DNA of 64,000 nt from contig JAIUCV010000103.1 of assembly GCA_026724425.1 (NCBI GenBank), positions 1,550,001 to 1,614,000 on the forward strand, in the 5' to 3' direction. Within the stretch, counting starts at the first letter, position 1. Each line of letters starts with the position of its first letter. Below, piece after piece: positions 24,901 to 37,356 of the stretch. The position numbers and the translations under genes are program-made. The notes beneath the pieces are model-generated. The model saw only the letters and a program-made list of their open reading frames with translations, did no database searches and was not told the DNA's origin. This DNA comes from Erythrophleum ivorense. Taxonomy: Eukaryota > Streptophyta > Magnoliopsida > Fabales > Fabaceae.

Positions 24901-27323
24901 TTATTTGACTTATCACTTATCTGTGCTATGGATTAATTAAAGCTACAGGGGAAATTAAGTTCCATGTTGCATTGTCAAATGGTGTTTCACCTGTGGGTGA
25001 CAAATACAAGACAGTTTCAGTTAAAACAAGCAGCACTGACAGTTCTACATGGCTGACAGCCAGGAGGGAAGGGCAACAGGAAATTCTTGACGGTCAAAGA
25101 ATACTAAATGATGTTAACAATGAGGTGCATAATGCTTTTGGAGTTTTTTGTTGTTCTGTTTCTTTGATGAACTAAAAGTTCCTTACATTAATCACAGAAC
25201 AGCACTAAACTTTTCATGCAGCCATTTATTTTGTTTTCTTTCCAATAATCAATAAGACCAATGCAATCAGGGGCTTAATATCACTTTGAAGTTTAAATGC
25301 AGTAAACATAAGTAAGTAAAGAAAGATAGTTCATATTGAATGCTTCCCTGTTAATGAATTTTTAACTGATCACTTCTTTCATTATTGATGCTGTTAATGT
25401 AGTTGTTTAATGGCACAAAATTGCATATGACCTTCCACCTAATTTTTGTTTTCTTTTATTGCTGTATGATGACATATATGGAACTTCTCATGCCAATTAA
25501 CTTGTTTGTACTGTGTCTTCTTTTCTGTTAGTCTGTTTTGGAGATGTTTTGTGGGTAGCAAGTTCGACAAAATTGATGTACCTAAAGTCCTAATTATTAA
25601 CTCAAATTGAATGAGGATGATTGGTAGCAGTTGTATGGTGGTCTTTTTTTTGGTCATTTGCTTCTCTACAGCTTCCCTAGGGTGATACTGTAGTGGTTCA
25701 AAAATGATTTTGAAACTTTTATTTGGAGGTAATTGAAAGCAAACACATCATTAGGTGGAAAGCAAATAGACTTGTATAGTGCCAAGGATGCATATGCTAT
25801 TACATCAGACAGGGATTTAGTGATCTGTTGCTGCTTTTTATCTTCTCTCACGTCGGCATATCTTTCTTAAATTATAACACTGACTAATCTCCTATTGACA
25901 CTGGTCATGAGGGAAAAACTAATGATTGGCTTGATTATTAAATTTTTTATGTTTCATTGTTTTGAGGGAAAGAGGAAGATAAAATATGATGATGCTATCT
26001 GTTACTCTGCTTTGGTTGGGAAGCGTTAATATTTGTTTGAAGTGATTTGAAGATAACTTTGATATAAACTTGTGTTTACAACTGTAATTTTCTTCTATCT
26101 TTTCTTTCTATTTGTACATCTTTTTGAACTTCAAAAAATTTGTGGCAGCTGGCAAATCATATTGAGTTTCCTGATTTGTACATTGGAGTATTTAAGCAAA
26201 GAAAACTCTTCATTGGATCAGAGAAGCCGAGACAAAGGACATCTATTGCTTTTCATGGAGTTGTGGAGTATGCTATGGAACCCTTTTGTTGGTCTTCTCT
26301 ATCTTATTGATATTAATACTTGTCTAAGGACTTTTGAAAAAAATAATTAGAAGTAAAAAACGGCAAAAGAACAATAGAAAATTTTGCTGCAATTGCCTGA
26401 TCAGGGGGCTACATTTTTTATCCATTTAGTTCATCTACTTCACTACTTTTACCTCATTCATTTGGCTTAACCAGCTTAGGTAAGAGGTGATGCTCTACAG
26501 TTGCTTATGGCATAATAATATATAATAATTGGATTAAGAAACATCTAGTGAGTTGTCTAAAATACACAAACTTACTCAGTTTCAGATTTTTTAATATTAG
26601 TCTTAAAATTTGTTTAAGCCTTTGGGGGAATCATGTGCTGAATAGATAAACCATGATGGGATTGGTAAAACATTCAAATATATTGAGGATTGGATTTTAG
26701 ACTCAGTGATGTTTCGATTTTTGAGCGTTTGGGACTAATTCCTAAATTGTCATTTAGGGTTAGTACAACTAGAATTGCTACTCTGAATTTAAACTCTGCA
26801 GGAAACCAAAAAAAAAAAAAAGCATTGATGCATGATCTTCCTGCTTTTGTAACCAAAGGAGAAAAGTTTATGGTCTCTTGTTTTGTACAGAGGTGATGAA
26901 GAGTATTTGTATGTTGATGGGATTGGCTTAAAAACTGGAGATATCTTTCAGTTCTACCACTCAGATTGTAATACAGCATTAGCCTCATGTGCTAAGGTGT
27001 CTGATGAGCTTAAAAAGATTAAGCGTGAAGCAAATTCTAAGAATCTCAATGGTGAGGAAGGCGATGCTACTGGTGTGTTTGGGGGGTTTATTTTTGCTTG
27101 TTACGCCCGTGGTGAATCATTCTTTGGACATCTTAATGTTGATAGCTCCCCATTCTCGGAGAATTTCCCAGGAGTACCATTGGCAGGAATATTCTGTGGT
27201 GGGGAATTGGCCCGTTCTTTTTACACTTTAAATGGTCAATGTAAAGGAGAAAGCTCTATTAGTTGCTGTGTTCATGTTTACAGCAGTGTGTATCTATTGA
27301 TGTCTTATACTCCATCACTGTAA
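21919..27323 (+). CDS. F-box protein with FIST domains (At5g63520-like)
   Basis: Probable substrate receptor of an SCF ubiquitin ligase; the FIST_N/FIST_C sensory region may bind a small ligand, unknown in plants. Ten exons with GT/AG borders: 21919-22158, 22922-23029, 23110-23202, 23284-23409, 23627-23728, 23844-23883, 24370-24513, 24949-25124, 26149-26267 and 26891-27323, giving 526 residues, close to the Arabidopsis relative. The F-box is at about residues 30-65 (MDEDLLHNILSRLPAQSFAS, then ACVSKSWNRICN). The FIST_N part includes GRDALTDELKE and a GFFPGLKVDAIPL segment; MPKDTFIVGDERGC follows. The C-terminal FIST_C part has TGDIFQFYHSD, GVFGGFIFACYARGESFFG and NFPGVPLAGIFCGGELARS. Intron phases close without error. 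Intron 1 holds a C17 run (22328-22344) and intron 6 a 26-base direct duplication near 24043. It is the downstream, intact member of a tandem pair. Confidence 0.9.
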
Positions 27324-28794
27324 TATTGGATGCTGCTCATGATTTTCAATATGACATTTCTGAGACGTTGATGTTTCGTCTGCTGCCATAGACATGGATC
27401 TGACCATCTAATGCATGCTTTCTGCAAACTGTATTAATCACTTTTGGTTTGTCATGTAAGTAGTCTTCAGCATGTATATGATTCAACCATGCTTTTTAGT
27501 GAGTTGGTGCAGAATCCTGGCCAGCGACAAATATAGATGGATATAATATCGTTAATACATGGTTATGGAATAAGTTCCCTTTTATATACATCTGGTATGC
27601 TTTGTTATCAGAAGCCGAAGTTCCAATAGTGAAAAGGTCAACACTCAACAGGATGCAATCAATTCACTTTTCCATTGATGGGATTTTGTTACAGAAATTT
27701 CTTCCGAGTTCTTGAGGTTAACTGCTTTAGCTTTTGGCCCTTTACTGCCTTGTCTATATGTCCTGACATATTAAACCTCTAGAAGTCATACTTAGAGCTT
27801 TCTCTTACTGTCAGAACCCAAGAAAATATTACTTTCTCTGAGGAGCGAGTGCGTTCTTACTGAGGTAGAATATATTATTGTAGTCTGCCCCTAGATCAAT
27901 TCTCCCAATATTGTAATTGGAGATTCCCTTTGCCATAAAAATACCTTTTTGAGTACATCATTGTTTGGATTTTTGATTCCCTTTCCATAAAAATACCTTT
28001 GAGCACATCATTGTTAGGATTTTTACTCAAATCATTCTGCTGGACCAGGTTTGTCTCATCGTGTCCAGCTAATGTCGTTTGAAATCCTATAATTACCACT
28101 TGCCGTTCGCTGGAGGCTAATATTCAGAAGTAATGATGATAGAAGGACGAGCATGCATGAACCAACAAGAATGTCTTCATATGCTTTTATGAAAGTATTT
28201 ACATATATTTTTTTTAAAGTTACATATTATCTCTCTTCTATTTTTAAAATATATACAATTTTTTAAAAAATAGAGTAATTTTACACTTTAGTTCAATTTT
28301 AAAAATTTTTTAACTAAAATATTTTCTATTAATTTAAATATATTTTTTTAATAACAAAATTTCAATGGAAGGTATTTTAGTAAAAAAATTTAAAATTGTA
28401 TTAAAATCTAAGATAATTTTTATTTTAAGGGAGGTTTGTATATATTTTGAAAATAAAAGGTAGATTTATGTAATTTCAACAAAATTCAAGAAATTTCTAT
28501 GTAATTTATTTTTTAACCTATAAAAAAAAATAAGACGCTGATATTTTTCTAACATTGGCGAGGATTTTGATGACCTGCTTGCAAAGCACCTCAGGGAGAA
28601 TACGTTGATCTTCTACTTGGCCTTTGCCAAATTAAACCATGTTAGCAACTCTTAAATAAGATTTATTTCGCATTTACATATAAGTAACTTTTACGAGGTA
28701 GAACCAAAGAAATTGACGATGGTGCTACAAGTCTATAATATTGGTAGCATATCCTAAACCCATGCAACGCATGCTGAGAAGACCCAAGGAGTAC

Positions 28795-28828
<34 letters not shown>

Positions 28829-28930
28829 TTCATGAAATTTTGAATTTAAAATTTCATACAAATTACTTAAAATTTTCATCATTAAATCACATTTACTGAG
28901 TTAAAATACAAACTTTCGTCAACATTAGAA
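27324..28930. other. 3' flank of F-box/FIST gene and AT-rich intergenic DNA
   Basis: Early part is likely 3' UTR. At about 27925-28023 a unit of roughly 60 bases is duplicated in tandem (both copies contain CCATAAAAATACCTTT and ACATCATTGTT). A (TG)16 microsatellite lies at 28796-28827. No gene recognised. Confidence 0.5.
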
Positions 28931-28935
28931 GAGTA

Positions 28936-28997
28936 ATTGAATGCATGGTGATTGATGAATGCCTTACAAATTGAATGCACGGTGATTGATGAATGCC
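28936..28997. repeat. Tandem direct repeat beside MIR171
   Basis: Two copies of a 28-base unit (ATTGAATGCAYGGTGATTGA then TGAATGCC) with a 34-base period, one mismatch. They lie just 3' of the MIR171 hairpin on its own strand. A local duplication; no function seen. Confidence 0.7.
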
Positions 28998-29017
28998 CCA
29001 CAACATTAAATTATCCA

Positions 29018-29130
29018 AGTTCATCCAAGGAAGAGATCTTTGATATTGGCACGGCTCAATCAAATTAAAGGACCCAACTCCTTGGGAGATTTCATTTGAT
29101 TGAGCTGTCCCAACATCTCTATCTCCCCCT
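29018..29130 (-). ncRNA. MIR171: MIR171 precursor hairpin
   Basis: On the minus strand an inverted repeat pairs a 5' arm (around 29122-29087) with a 3' arm (around 29074-29036), loop about 12-25 bases. Twelve bases next to the loop pair perfectly (GCTCAATCAAAT with ATTTGATTGAGC). The pairing continues outward as a duplex with two mismatches (A/C and G/G) and one G-U, through GTTGGGAC opposite GTGCCAAT. The 3' arm contains, at 29062-29042, the complete 21-base miR171 sequence (TGATTGAGCCGTGCCAATAT then C). This is the expected arm for miR171, which silences SCL6/HAM-type GRAS transcription factors in meristems. Primary transcript ends and promoter are not resolved. The exact mature sequence plus fold-back makes the call strong; expression is inferred. 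Confidence 0.9.
29042..29062 (-). ncRNA. miR171: Mature miR171 region
   Basis: Reads, on the minus strand, as the widespread miR171 variant with GCCGTGCC (not GCCGCGCC) in the middle, on the 3' arm of the hairpin. The opposing strand region, about 29085-29112, would give the star sequence. Confidence 0.88.
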
Positions 29131-30207
29131 CCCTCGCCCCCACCCCCCAAAAAAATAAAAAAGAAACAACAAGAAATTTAGTATAGACCGAAAAAAAAAA
29201 ATCACTACCTTTCTCTCTGTGTGTGTGTGATGGTTCCACAACTTAGGCCTTTTCTTTCTGGCTATATCATGGCAGGCTCTGGCGTTAAGGAAGAACATGG
29301 CCTCAACTGGCTTACTATCTAAGAGAAGAAATCATAGTAATATATAGAGGAAAATTTTGCATTGTTGATTGAGATGTGCTTTAATTATTGTGTAAGTTTA
29401 AATTAGTTCCCACAAGATTATTGTGGTTGATGACTATATCAAGCCCACAAAAGGGCTTCCTCCCTCGCTAGCTTGCCTATATGGTTCGTTTTTCATTATG
29501 CTTCCACCACTCTGCCAGGTAACATTAATTATACAAACCTAACTGCCCCCCCCCCCTCTCTTCTCTTTCTTTCTTTCCTTTCCTTTAAGAAGAAAAAGGA
29601 ATAATCATTAGCCTATAACGATTTGACCATCCATATAATTTTATAACACAGGAAGTTTTATATGCGTAGTTTTTATTTTGTTTTATAAAGAATTATATCT
29701 TACCCTTATCTTAACCTCACATTTCCCTTAAATAGTAAGTTTTTACAATGATGTACCATTTGCGCGACATTAGACCCTAGCACTAACCAGTATCCCCACA
29801 CTAATTAGTAGTGTTCCAGCTTACTTTATAATAGTGGAGTCTTAGCATTATTCAATATCACAAAATGATCTGTAGTGCTCCCATTATAGTATTATAGTAT
29901 TTAACTTTATCAGCAACTGAGCGAAATAGGCATTAAAAACAATGCTGATAATTGGCTCTTTTAGATCCGAAGATGAGCTATCGATGTCGCCATCCTCGTT
30001 TGTTTATGTGTTTAAATATCACAAAGATTAATTCACTGAGTTGATTTTGACAACAAGGGCAGCAATTAAAGTTAAAGCGAAGTGTATGCTATCTTTGATA
30101 TTCTGAGTGGAAGAGGCCTCTTGCCCTTGGACCAAGGGGAGGTCCCTCCATGTTGGTAGGTTAAATATTTGACTATTTTTTCCACAAAAAAAAAAACCAC
30201 ATTGGTT

Positions 30208-30254
<47 letters not shown>

Positions 30255-31498
30255 AGTAACCACTCCATATATTGACATATCACCTTGAATGATCCTTAAT
30301 TTATGAAAACTCATATCTTCAACCAGTTTCACTGCCTCCAAACCCTTTCCAAATGAAAAAAAAAAAATTATACATACTTTTTCATCTATATTGCTATCAA
30401 GTTTTTTAATTAAAATATAATAAGTATGTTATTTTTTTAATGATAACATCATACATGTATAATTTTTGCCGACAAGTATAAAATTTTTTATAACTCCACA
30501 TCATATAATTGAATTTTTTACTAATTCTTTTTGCAAATATTATAATTTAATTGAAGAATCTAATAATAAAAATATAAAAAATTATATTTAAGTCTAATTC
30601 ATTATAAATCTATTTGAGAGACCTCATTTGCTTTTGAATTAATGTTATTAATATAATTACACAAATGATTTTATTTGTTTTATTTTTCATATAAAGTATT
30701 TTAATTATGAAACATGAAAATGAATGCCGAATTTGATATCAGAGACAGCTACCCAACTTTTTGCCCTTTGGAATACATACGTGGTTGATACTCATTCATT
30801 TTCTCAAATAATAACCATGGTTCACGTTGGGTTTGGGGGGATGCATGGAAACAGAATGAGTGAGCTATTCAGAGAGAACAAGATATGGTGATATTGCCAA
30901 TTAGATATTGTTACTATGCATTCTTTAGATATTTCTATATAATACATGACGTCTTCTAGTTTTAGATCGACTAGTTAAATGGCTAGTGCTCTGGAGTCAC
31001 TGCTGGAAATAAAGTAAACTCGAGAGTAGGTGAAGCATTGAAGATAATCAAAATTGCAATTGCAATTTACACAGGAACAAAAATTGACTCTCAAAAGGGA
31101 ATAAGGGTTACAACTTGTTTTAACTCGAACACATGCATACTAACATAAGTCATGTAGTGGATAGTAAAAGGCTGATCAATTAACAGTTATCGTCCTATGT
31201 CAGTTGAAAGATATTGGCCAAGCATATCTTAATTCGTCGCTATTTAGTGCTCCTTTTGTGTTTCAGACAAATTGAGCACACAGCACAACATTGGATAGAA
31301 ACAAGCTTTCACAAATAGTAATGGGCATAGTATTTAAATATATCCCTTGACAATTACTCCGGTTGATTATACAACACAACACTTTCGGAAAGGAATACAA
31401 AACAAGAAACACAAAAGCTTGCTCTTTGTATGGATTCTTATTTCCTTACAAGCAAAATTCCAACTAACAGATGGATTGAAGAAAGACAACAGAGCATC
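29131..31498. other. Intergenic region between MIR171 and GAMMACAL
   Basis: Contains the likely promoter of MIR171 (upstream on the minus strand), a C10 run near 29547, an (AT)21 microsatellite at 30211-30252 and AT-rich low-complexity DNA. The part just left of 31499 is the probable 3' UTR of the gamma-CA-like gene. No coding sequence recognised. Confidence 0.5.
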
Positions 31499-34154
31499 TC
31501 AAATAGAAATGCCCAAGGACTTCTTAAACTTCTCAACCTCCAAATATACTGTGGAATAAGGAAGGAACTCTGAGAAATGCTCTTTGCTAAGATCATTTAT
31601 TGCAACCGCAAGTTTGGGGATTTCTAAGGTTTCTTCATGGGTCAAAGTCCTTATAAACCTAGCTGGATTTCCTGCCCAAAGTTCACCTGAAGGAATTCGC
31701 CTCCCTGGGGGAACTACTGACCCAGCTTCAAGGATTGAGTGTGTCTCCACTAATGAGCCTTCCATCAGAATGGAATGCTGCCCAATAATGCACTCTGGCT
31801 CAATTGTGCAGGACCTCAAGAGGCTGTATGCACCAATTGTCACAAACCTCTCTATCAAAGACTCAGCCGGCAGGCCTGATTTATAAAAGGTTTCATATAC
31901 AATAAATAAGCATACATTCATTCGTGATTAATCATAATTAAGTATATCCCATTTGCGTTTTATTAAGGATCTCGAGTAAGATTTGAAAACTAAATGCAAA
32001 TCCATGAAAACCAATAACAGAAACACCTATAGAAGGTTTCATATACAATAAATAAGCATACATTCATTCGTGATTAATCATAATTAAGTATATCCCATTT
32101 GCATTTTATCAAGGATCTCGAGTAAGATTTGAAAACTAAATGCAAATCCATGAAAACCAATAACAGAAACACCTGCAAAAAAGTGTGCTGATTACTAACT
32201 CCACCTAATAACAGTAGATAGGTCATGGTAAATGTTACTTCCAATTTCTTCCTTTTGTATTTTAAGCATGCATATAATATTTTCCAGGAGAAAATCAAGT
32301 AATAATGGTAAAACTAAATGGAAAAGAGACACAGGACCACATATTGGAACATAAGATCAAGCAAACTTCCTAGGAACAATATAAGGTAGCGTGTAAAGTT
32401 TTGACTAACAATGTTAACAAAGAGAAAAAAGAGGGGGGGGGGGGGGAATTTTTTTTTTTTGGGCGGGAGAGGGGGCTACGAGTTTAAAGAGAAATTTGAA
32501 TAGATAATGGGAGAACAATACTGGCAGATTGCAACTACTTTAGTACCGTTCACGACAGCCATACCACTACAATGTGCCAACCTTTATCATTTAAACAGAT
32601 TGGAGAGAATGCAATGATTGAAAACTATCATAGTATAAAACAAAAGGCTCATAATCTTTTCAAAACAAAATTACCCAAATAAATGTCTCAAGCTAGGGTA
32701 TCTGTCCACTGCTGACAAAAAGAAATGGGGTAACTATTAAATTAAGAATACCACTGAGGCTATCTTAAGATTAATGGCCTTGAAGTAAAATAATCAAATC
32801 AAACAGGTATTTGCATTGAAATCCCCTTTCCCTAAATAAATTATAATATAGAAAGGAGTTAACTATCTAAAAAAAAAAATATTACAATAGTTCCGGCAAG
32901 TGACTGAATATTATCTCTCAGGTAACAGTGCAGTGGTGGCTCCAAAAACAAGGGAATGGAAGAAAAGAACAATGTGAGATTTAGTGACAGAAATTCTATT
33001 ACAGGCTCAGTAACTATTTAGAGGATGAGCAACACAATAAATGCAGGTAACTTATAAAATTCTAACCTACAAAACTAAACTTTTGAACCTAAACCAGCAA
33101 TAGCAGGGGTAAAAAGATAAAATCTAAGAATAAAATAAATAGTAAAATAATCAACCATACTGCATTTTAATTTTATTTTTTAGAAGTACATAACATGGCC
33201 CTTGACATTAAGGTCACTCCATATCCATCCATGGACAGTTCCGCTTGAAATTAAGGCAAAGCGATGCAAACAACATAAAGCAACCAGAACTATGGAAAGA
33301 AAGCTCAGGGTACCAGCTCTAGAAGCAGCAACTATAAAGTCCTTGAGAATTGTCAAGCAGTGCTTTCAACATAGAATGTAAACAAGATACTAAACCTGCC
33401 TCTGGATTCTTTATAACCATTTCACTTAAAATAGAATCTAGACAGCCATAGGCCTAACTATAGTCTATAATAGACTTACGATAATTTTTTTTCCTTTTCA
33501 TTTTTTTAATTTAATTTTAGATTTCCCCTTTCTATTCATATGAATTTTAGGAATTTCATACATAGTCATATTAGATTTTATGAGAAGACCAAAAAATAAA
33601 TAAATAAATAAACACATTCAGATTCCACCGTGCAGAAACAGAATTTCCTCTTTGACGTCACATTTCTTCTTCCTCAGCAACCAAACAGAATGCAAGGGCA
33701 AGGGAAAATATAGCAATTGAAATAGGAATAAGAACCTAATTCTAAAAAATACTAACAACCAAAATAAATAGGACAAACCAGTGGGAGAAGACCAAGCCGC
33801 GTGAATAACACAGCGCTCCTGAACATTGGAGCAGAACCCCACAGTGATCTTGTTGAGATCGCCCCGAAGGACTGAGCCTGGCCATACAGAGGCTCCATCG
33901 CAAACTGTAACTTGGCCGGCAAGAACCACGTTGGGGGCCACGTAAGCGTCGACGGCGACTTTAGGGATCCACTGCCCCAATGGGATTATCTTCCTCTGAC
34001 CTCTGTAGTCCCATTTCACTCGATCTGGCGAAGGCGTTATCGCCTTTGTCGCCTCTGTTGCGAGAGCACGACATAATATCTGTGGTTGCAGACGGTGTTT
34101 TGCTGCGAGTGCAGTTGATAGAGCTCTTCTGGACAAGCGTCCTAGAGTCGCCAT
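31499..34154 (-). CDS. GAMMACAL: Gamma carbonic anhydrase-like protein, mitochondrial complex I subunit
   Basis: Left-handed beta-helix protein of the plant-specific carbonic-anhydrase domain of respiratory complex I, matrix-exposed. Two coding exons, 34154-33779 and 31875-31499, joined in a Gly codon, give 250 residues, near the usual 250-256. Residues 1-35 are Arg/Ala-rich without acids, as in a mitochondrial presequence. The core shows VKWDYRGQRKIIPLGQW, YVAPNVVLAGQVTV, SVLRGDLNKITVG, then CTIEPECIIGQHSILMEGS and LWAGNPARFIR. Of the three zinc-ligand histidines of active gamma-CAs only His118 (VIHAAW) is evident; the GH.A.LHGC segment is GAYSLLRSC (140-148), as in the CAL subfamily, so it is not expected to be a standard enzyme. 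The 1.9 kb intron holds a 142-base direct duplication. ATG 34154 matches the family start. CAL1 versus CAL2 is undecided. Confidence 0.92.
31887..32174. repeat. Direct duplication of 142 bases in the GAMMACAL intron
   Basis: Units 31887-32028 and 32033-32174 (period 146) both begin AAGGTTTCATATACAATAAA and end ACAGAAACACCT. They differ at only two positions that I can see (G/A and T/C within the GCGTTTTATTAAGG segment). Near-identity marks a recent duplication. It lies just inside the 3' end of the intron, next to but not including the acceptor. Confidence 0.9.
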
Positions 34155-34215
34155 GAGAGACAGCTCGAAGAGACAGTAGAAATTGAAGCAGTACGACAAT
34201 GAAGGATCCAGTGTG

Positions 34216-34256
34216 TGGGCTTGAAAGATTAATCAGCCATATGGGCCTCTAGCCCA
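34216..34256. promoter_or_regulatory. Site II cluster upstream of GAMMACAL
   Basis: TGGGCT at 34216, TGGGCC at 34242 and AGCCCA at 34251, 60-100 bases before the ATG. Site II elements are typical of nuclear genes for plant respiratory-chain proteins, which suits this gene. Confidence 0.5.
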
Positions 34257-35068
34257 ATACCAAAGCCTGCATTCCGAAACAGCAGATGCCATACCAGCCT
34301 AACAGAGCTCTAACAGTATAACGCCCTAACTTTTTATCCAACCCAGTTTAATAGTCAAATTTTCTTCAGACCCAAAACAAAAAAGTAAATTTTCCCTATC
34401 CCAAAAAAAAAAAAAAAGATTTAGTTCTTAAAAATTCACTTTCTTCTCAGTTAGACAAAATTCATAGTCACTTATTAAATTTCCAAAGTGACATAAATGA
34501 GACACCATATATCTATCTACTCATGACCTAGATTTGTCCAAATGTGACATTTTCCCAAGAACAACGTCATTTTAAACATATTTTACATAGCCAAGTGTCT
34601 ATAAAATGATGTCATTTTGAGAAATGAATGCTTGCTTATGATACACTGGCAAATCTATTAACTAACTGTGAACTCTGAATAACAAAAAGACTATTTTGAT
34701 TAGAAATTTTTTTAATTAAATTAAAAAATTTTATGTTTAAAAGAATAAATAAAAAGGAGAGTGATTTTTAAAAATAAATCATTAATTTACTCAAAATTTT
34801 ATTAATTTATTATTTTAGATACTTACAATAATTTAGCCTAGATTTCCAGTATTATATTCTTATTAGATAAACCTCTGGTTTATTTTGGACAGTTTTAATT
34901 TAAGATTAAATAGAAAATCTTACACAAAACTCCTCTTAAAATTTCTCAAAGTGTATTGAATATGCACAATAAGAGCAATATAAAATGGATTGCGACAAAT
35001 TACTCTTTTGAACTATTTAATGCAAGCAAATATAATGATGACAGCAAATTAAATCTGAAATACAAATC
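34257..35068. other. AT-rich intergenic DNA
   Basis: Upstream region of GAMMACAL; an A15 run near 34404 and AT-rich text. No gene seen. Confidence 0.5.
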
Positions 35069-35679
35069 CAGTGTTTTGGTTTTTTTTTTTAAATTATTAT
35101 TGCTATTTTGAAAATCAAATTGGACCAACCAATTCAACTAATTGGATTGAAAATCAATCTTTAATCTAATTCAGTTAGCTCTTAGATCTAGATGAATTTA
35201 CAATCAATTAGGTTATTGGTTAAACCGGTTTGAATTTTTTGGTGGCTCGAATCAGTGACTCTTCAGCATATTTGGCATACCTCTTTCGTTGAGTTAAAAA
35301 GCACTTTTAATTATAATATACAATATTTAATATATAACTTTTATTATGATTTTATTTTAACAAAAATAATATCTTTTTCATTAAACTATCATCATTATGT
35401 TACTTATAATTGCAGAATTTTAATATAATAGATGAAAAATAAAAATAAAATTTTTATTTAAATTATGTAAATATATTTTAAACAAATTAAAAATTATGTT
35501 ATGTTTGATTTATTTTTACATATAATTAGTTATAATATATTTTAAAATTTATCAATATTTATTATCTTAAAATTTTAATATATATATATATATATAATTA
35601 TTATTCATTTAATCACGGTTAAACCAATAAATTATAATCCTGTGATTTCGCCAGTTTAAAGACAAATTTTAAAACATTG
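35069..35679. repeat. MITE-like repeat, copy 1
   Basis: Bounded by short inverted ends CAGTGTTTT and AAAACATTG, with inner ends rich in GGACCAACCAATTC / GGTTAAACCGGTTTG and ACGGTTAAACCAATAA and an AT-rich core. This is the layout of the common plant non-autonomous repeats whose ends read (A)CCGGTT repeatedly. A diverged relative lies at about 40020-40993. No clear target-site duplication; no coding capacity. Confidence 0.4.
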
Positions 35680-35990
35680 AAAAATTCAAAGAACTAACAT
35701 AACTACAGGAGTATAAACTGTGAGTATACAGGGAATTGGAGTGGTAGAAATTGTGGGGGAACGAGAAAAGTTGGACGTACGTGACTTATGGGTGACCTAC
35801 CTGAAGCATTATTCTGTAACTAAATATTTTATGCTGATTTGAGGGATCATATTACACATCTCTCCTTAACGACAAATTGCTACAAACTCTTCCTCGGCAC
35901 ATTAATTGATACATCTTTCAGACTTGAGAAGAAAAAGTCAAATATGGGGATCATTTTTCCGTGATGGTTTGCATAACCACAGCAATGAAG

Positions 35991-37321
35991 CTATATATAA
36001 GTGGATCGTATATATGTCGATCCCTTTTGACGTTGATCTCCGTCTTCAACAACCCTGCAAAAATCAACTCAGGGTATGCTGAGATGCACTAATAACTATA
36101 TATATAAATTGAAAACTATGGCGATTTTAGATATATATATATATATATGTCTATAATCATAAGCGCGCGCGCGTGCGCATATATATATATATATATATAT
36201 ATATGTCCCCTGGGATTGGACATTAAAGCTTATATATGTGGGCTTACCTTCGAAAAACATCGGATGCCCATACTTCCGAAGCTTTGAAACTCTTACTCGC
36301 ATCTTCCAATACGTGCAACTTCAATTAGATAGAATCGAATGTCTCAGATTATTATGGGCATTATCAAAACCTCAAGAAAGGGACCCAAAAAAAAAAAAGT
36401 GTTTATGAATATTCAAGAGGCTCACTCTTTTCTGAAGACGAGTGTTTTCCTCCTGCAGGTCTCTAACCTGCATCTAAACACAAGCCTATATTAATGTTTC
36501 TTCATTCACTTATATTCTATGATATGATCAGTGATTAAAGTCCGTGCCAGTTTTCCTCATAATCTTACCCTTCTTTTAAGCGCGTTTATGTTGTCCGCAT
36601 TGAGGCGTCTCTGTCCAGCAAAAACAAATCAGGTATAGGCTAACATCTGTTACATTTCTAATTAAGTTGATTACCTTTTTAGAGATGATGCGTTCAACCC
36701 CAGTCTTCAACTGTCGCTCTAGTTGTTTCAATTCTTTCATGCCCAACCCTGACAGATCCTCCCCTGCTAAATGCCTGAGAAGAAGATCAGTGATGAGATA
36801 CTGAAGGTTATGACACACACACACATAGTACACGAAAGTTGCGTGCCTTGGCCAAAACACATACCTTAGTCTTCCCTCCAAGTTGCCAACTGTTCTCCTT
36901 AGTTCATCTATTTCACTCCTCCAAGTCTTTTAACACCATCAGACATATTCATCAACACAAGTAGTCAATAAATCAAGTGAAAATTTTATAGACCCAAATT
37001 TTAGCTCTCTTTATATTCAGTGCTTGACCCGATTTCATCATTGTTTAATTAATAGCTAGCTTCTTGAATATTAGAGATGAAAAACCATTAAAGGCGGACT
37101 AAAAGTCTAACAAAAGATGCTATAGAAACAGCTAGCAATTTAAAGAATCCAAGTCTCCATGATAATAATGAATTCTGGGACAAGGAAAAGAAAAGAAACA
37201 GAACACCTCCGCGGGTCTGAAGCCATAGATATTTGAGTCAGGTAGTCCTACTGCACAACGATACTTCCAAATAGTCCTATGCATGCTGCACCATCATCAT
37301 TATCGTAAGTGTTGCAGAAAT

Positions 37322-37356
<35 letters not shown>

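Noticed and set aside
28796..28827. (TG)16, and similar TA or CT runs elsewhere, as possible array or CRISPR-like structure
   Set aside because: Simple plant microsatellites without spacers; CRISPR is not expected in nuclear plant DNA.
28893..29150. 85-codon minus-strand ORF covering the MIR171 hairpin
   Set aside because: The Gly-rich start comes from a C-rich run; the fold-back and exact miR171 match explain the region better. A primary-transcript peptide cannot be judged from sequence.
31584..31886. 100-codon plus-strand ORF opposite GAMMACAL exon 2
   Set aside because: Antisense shadow of a well-supported coding exon.
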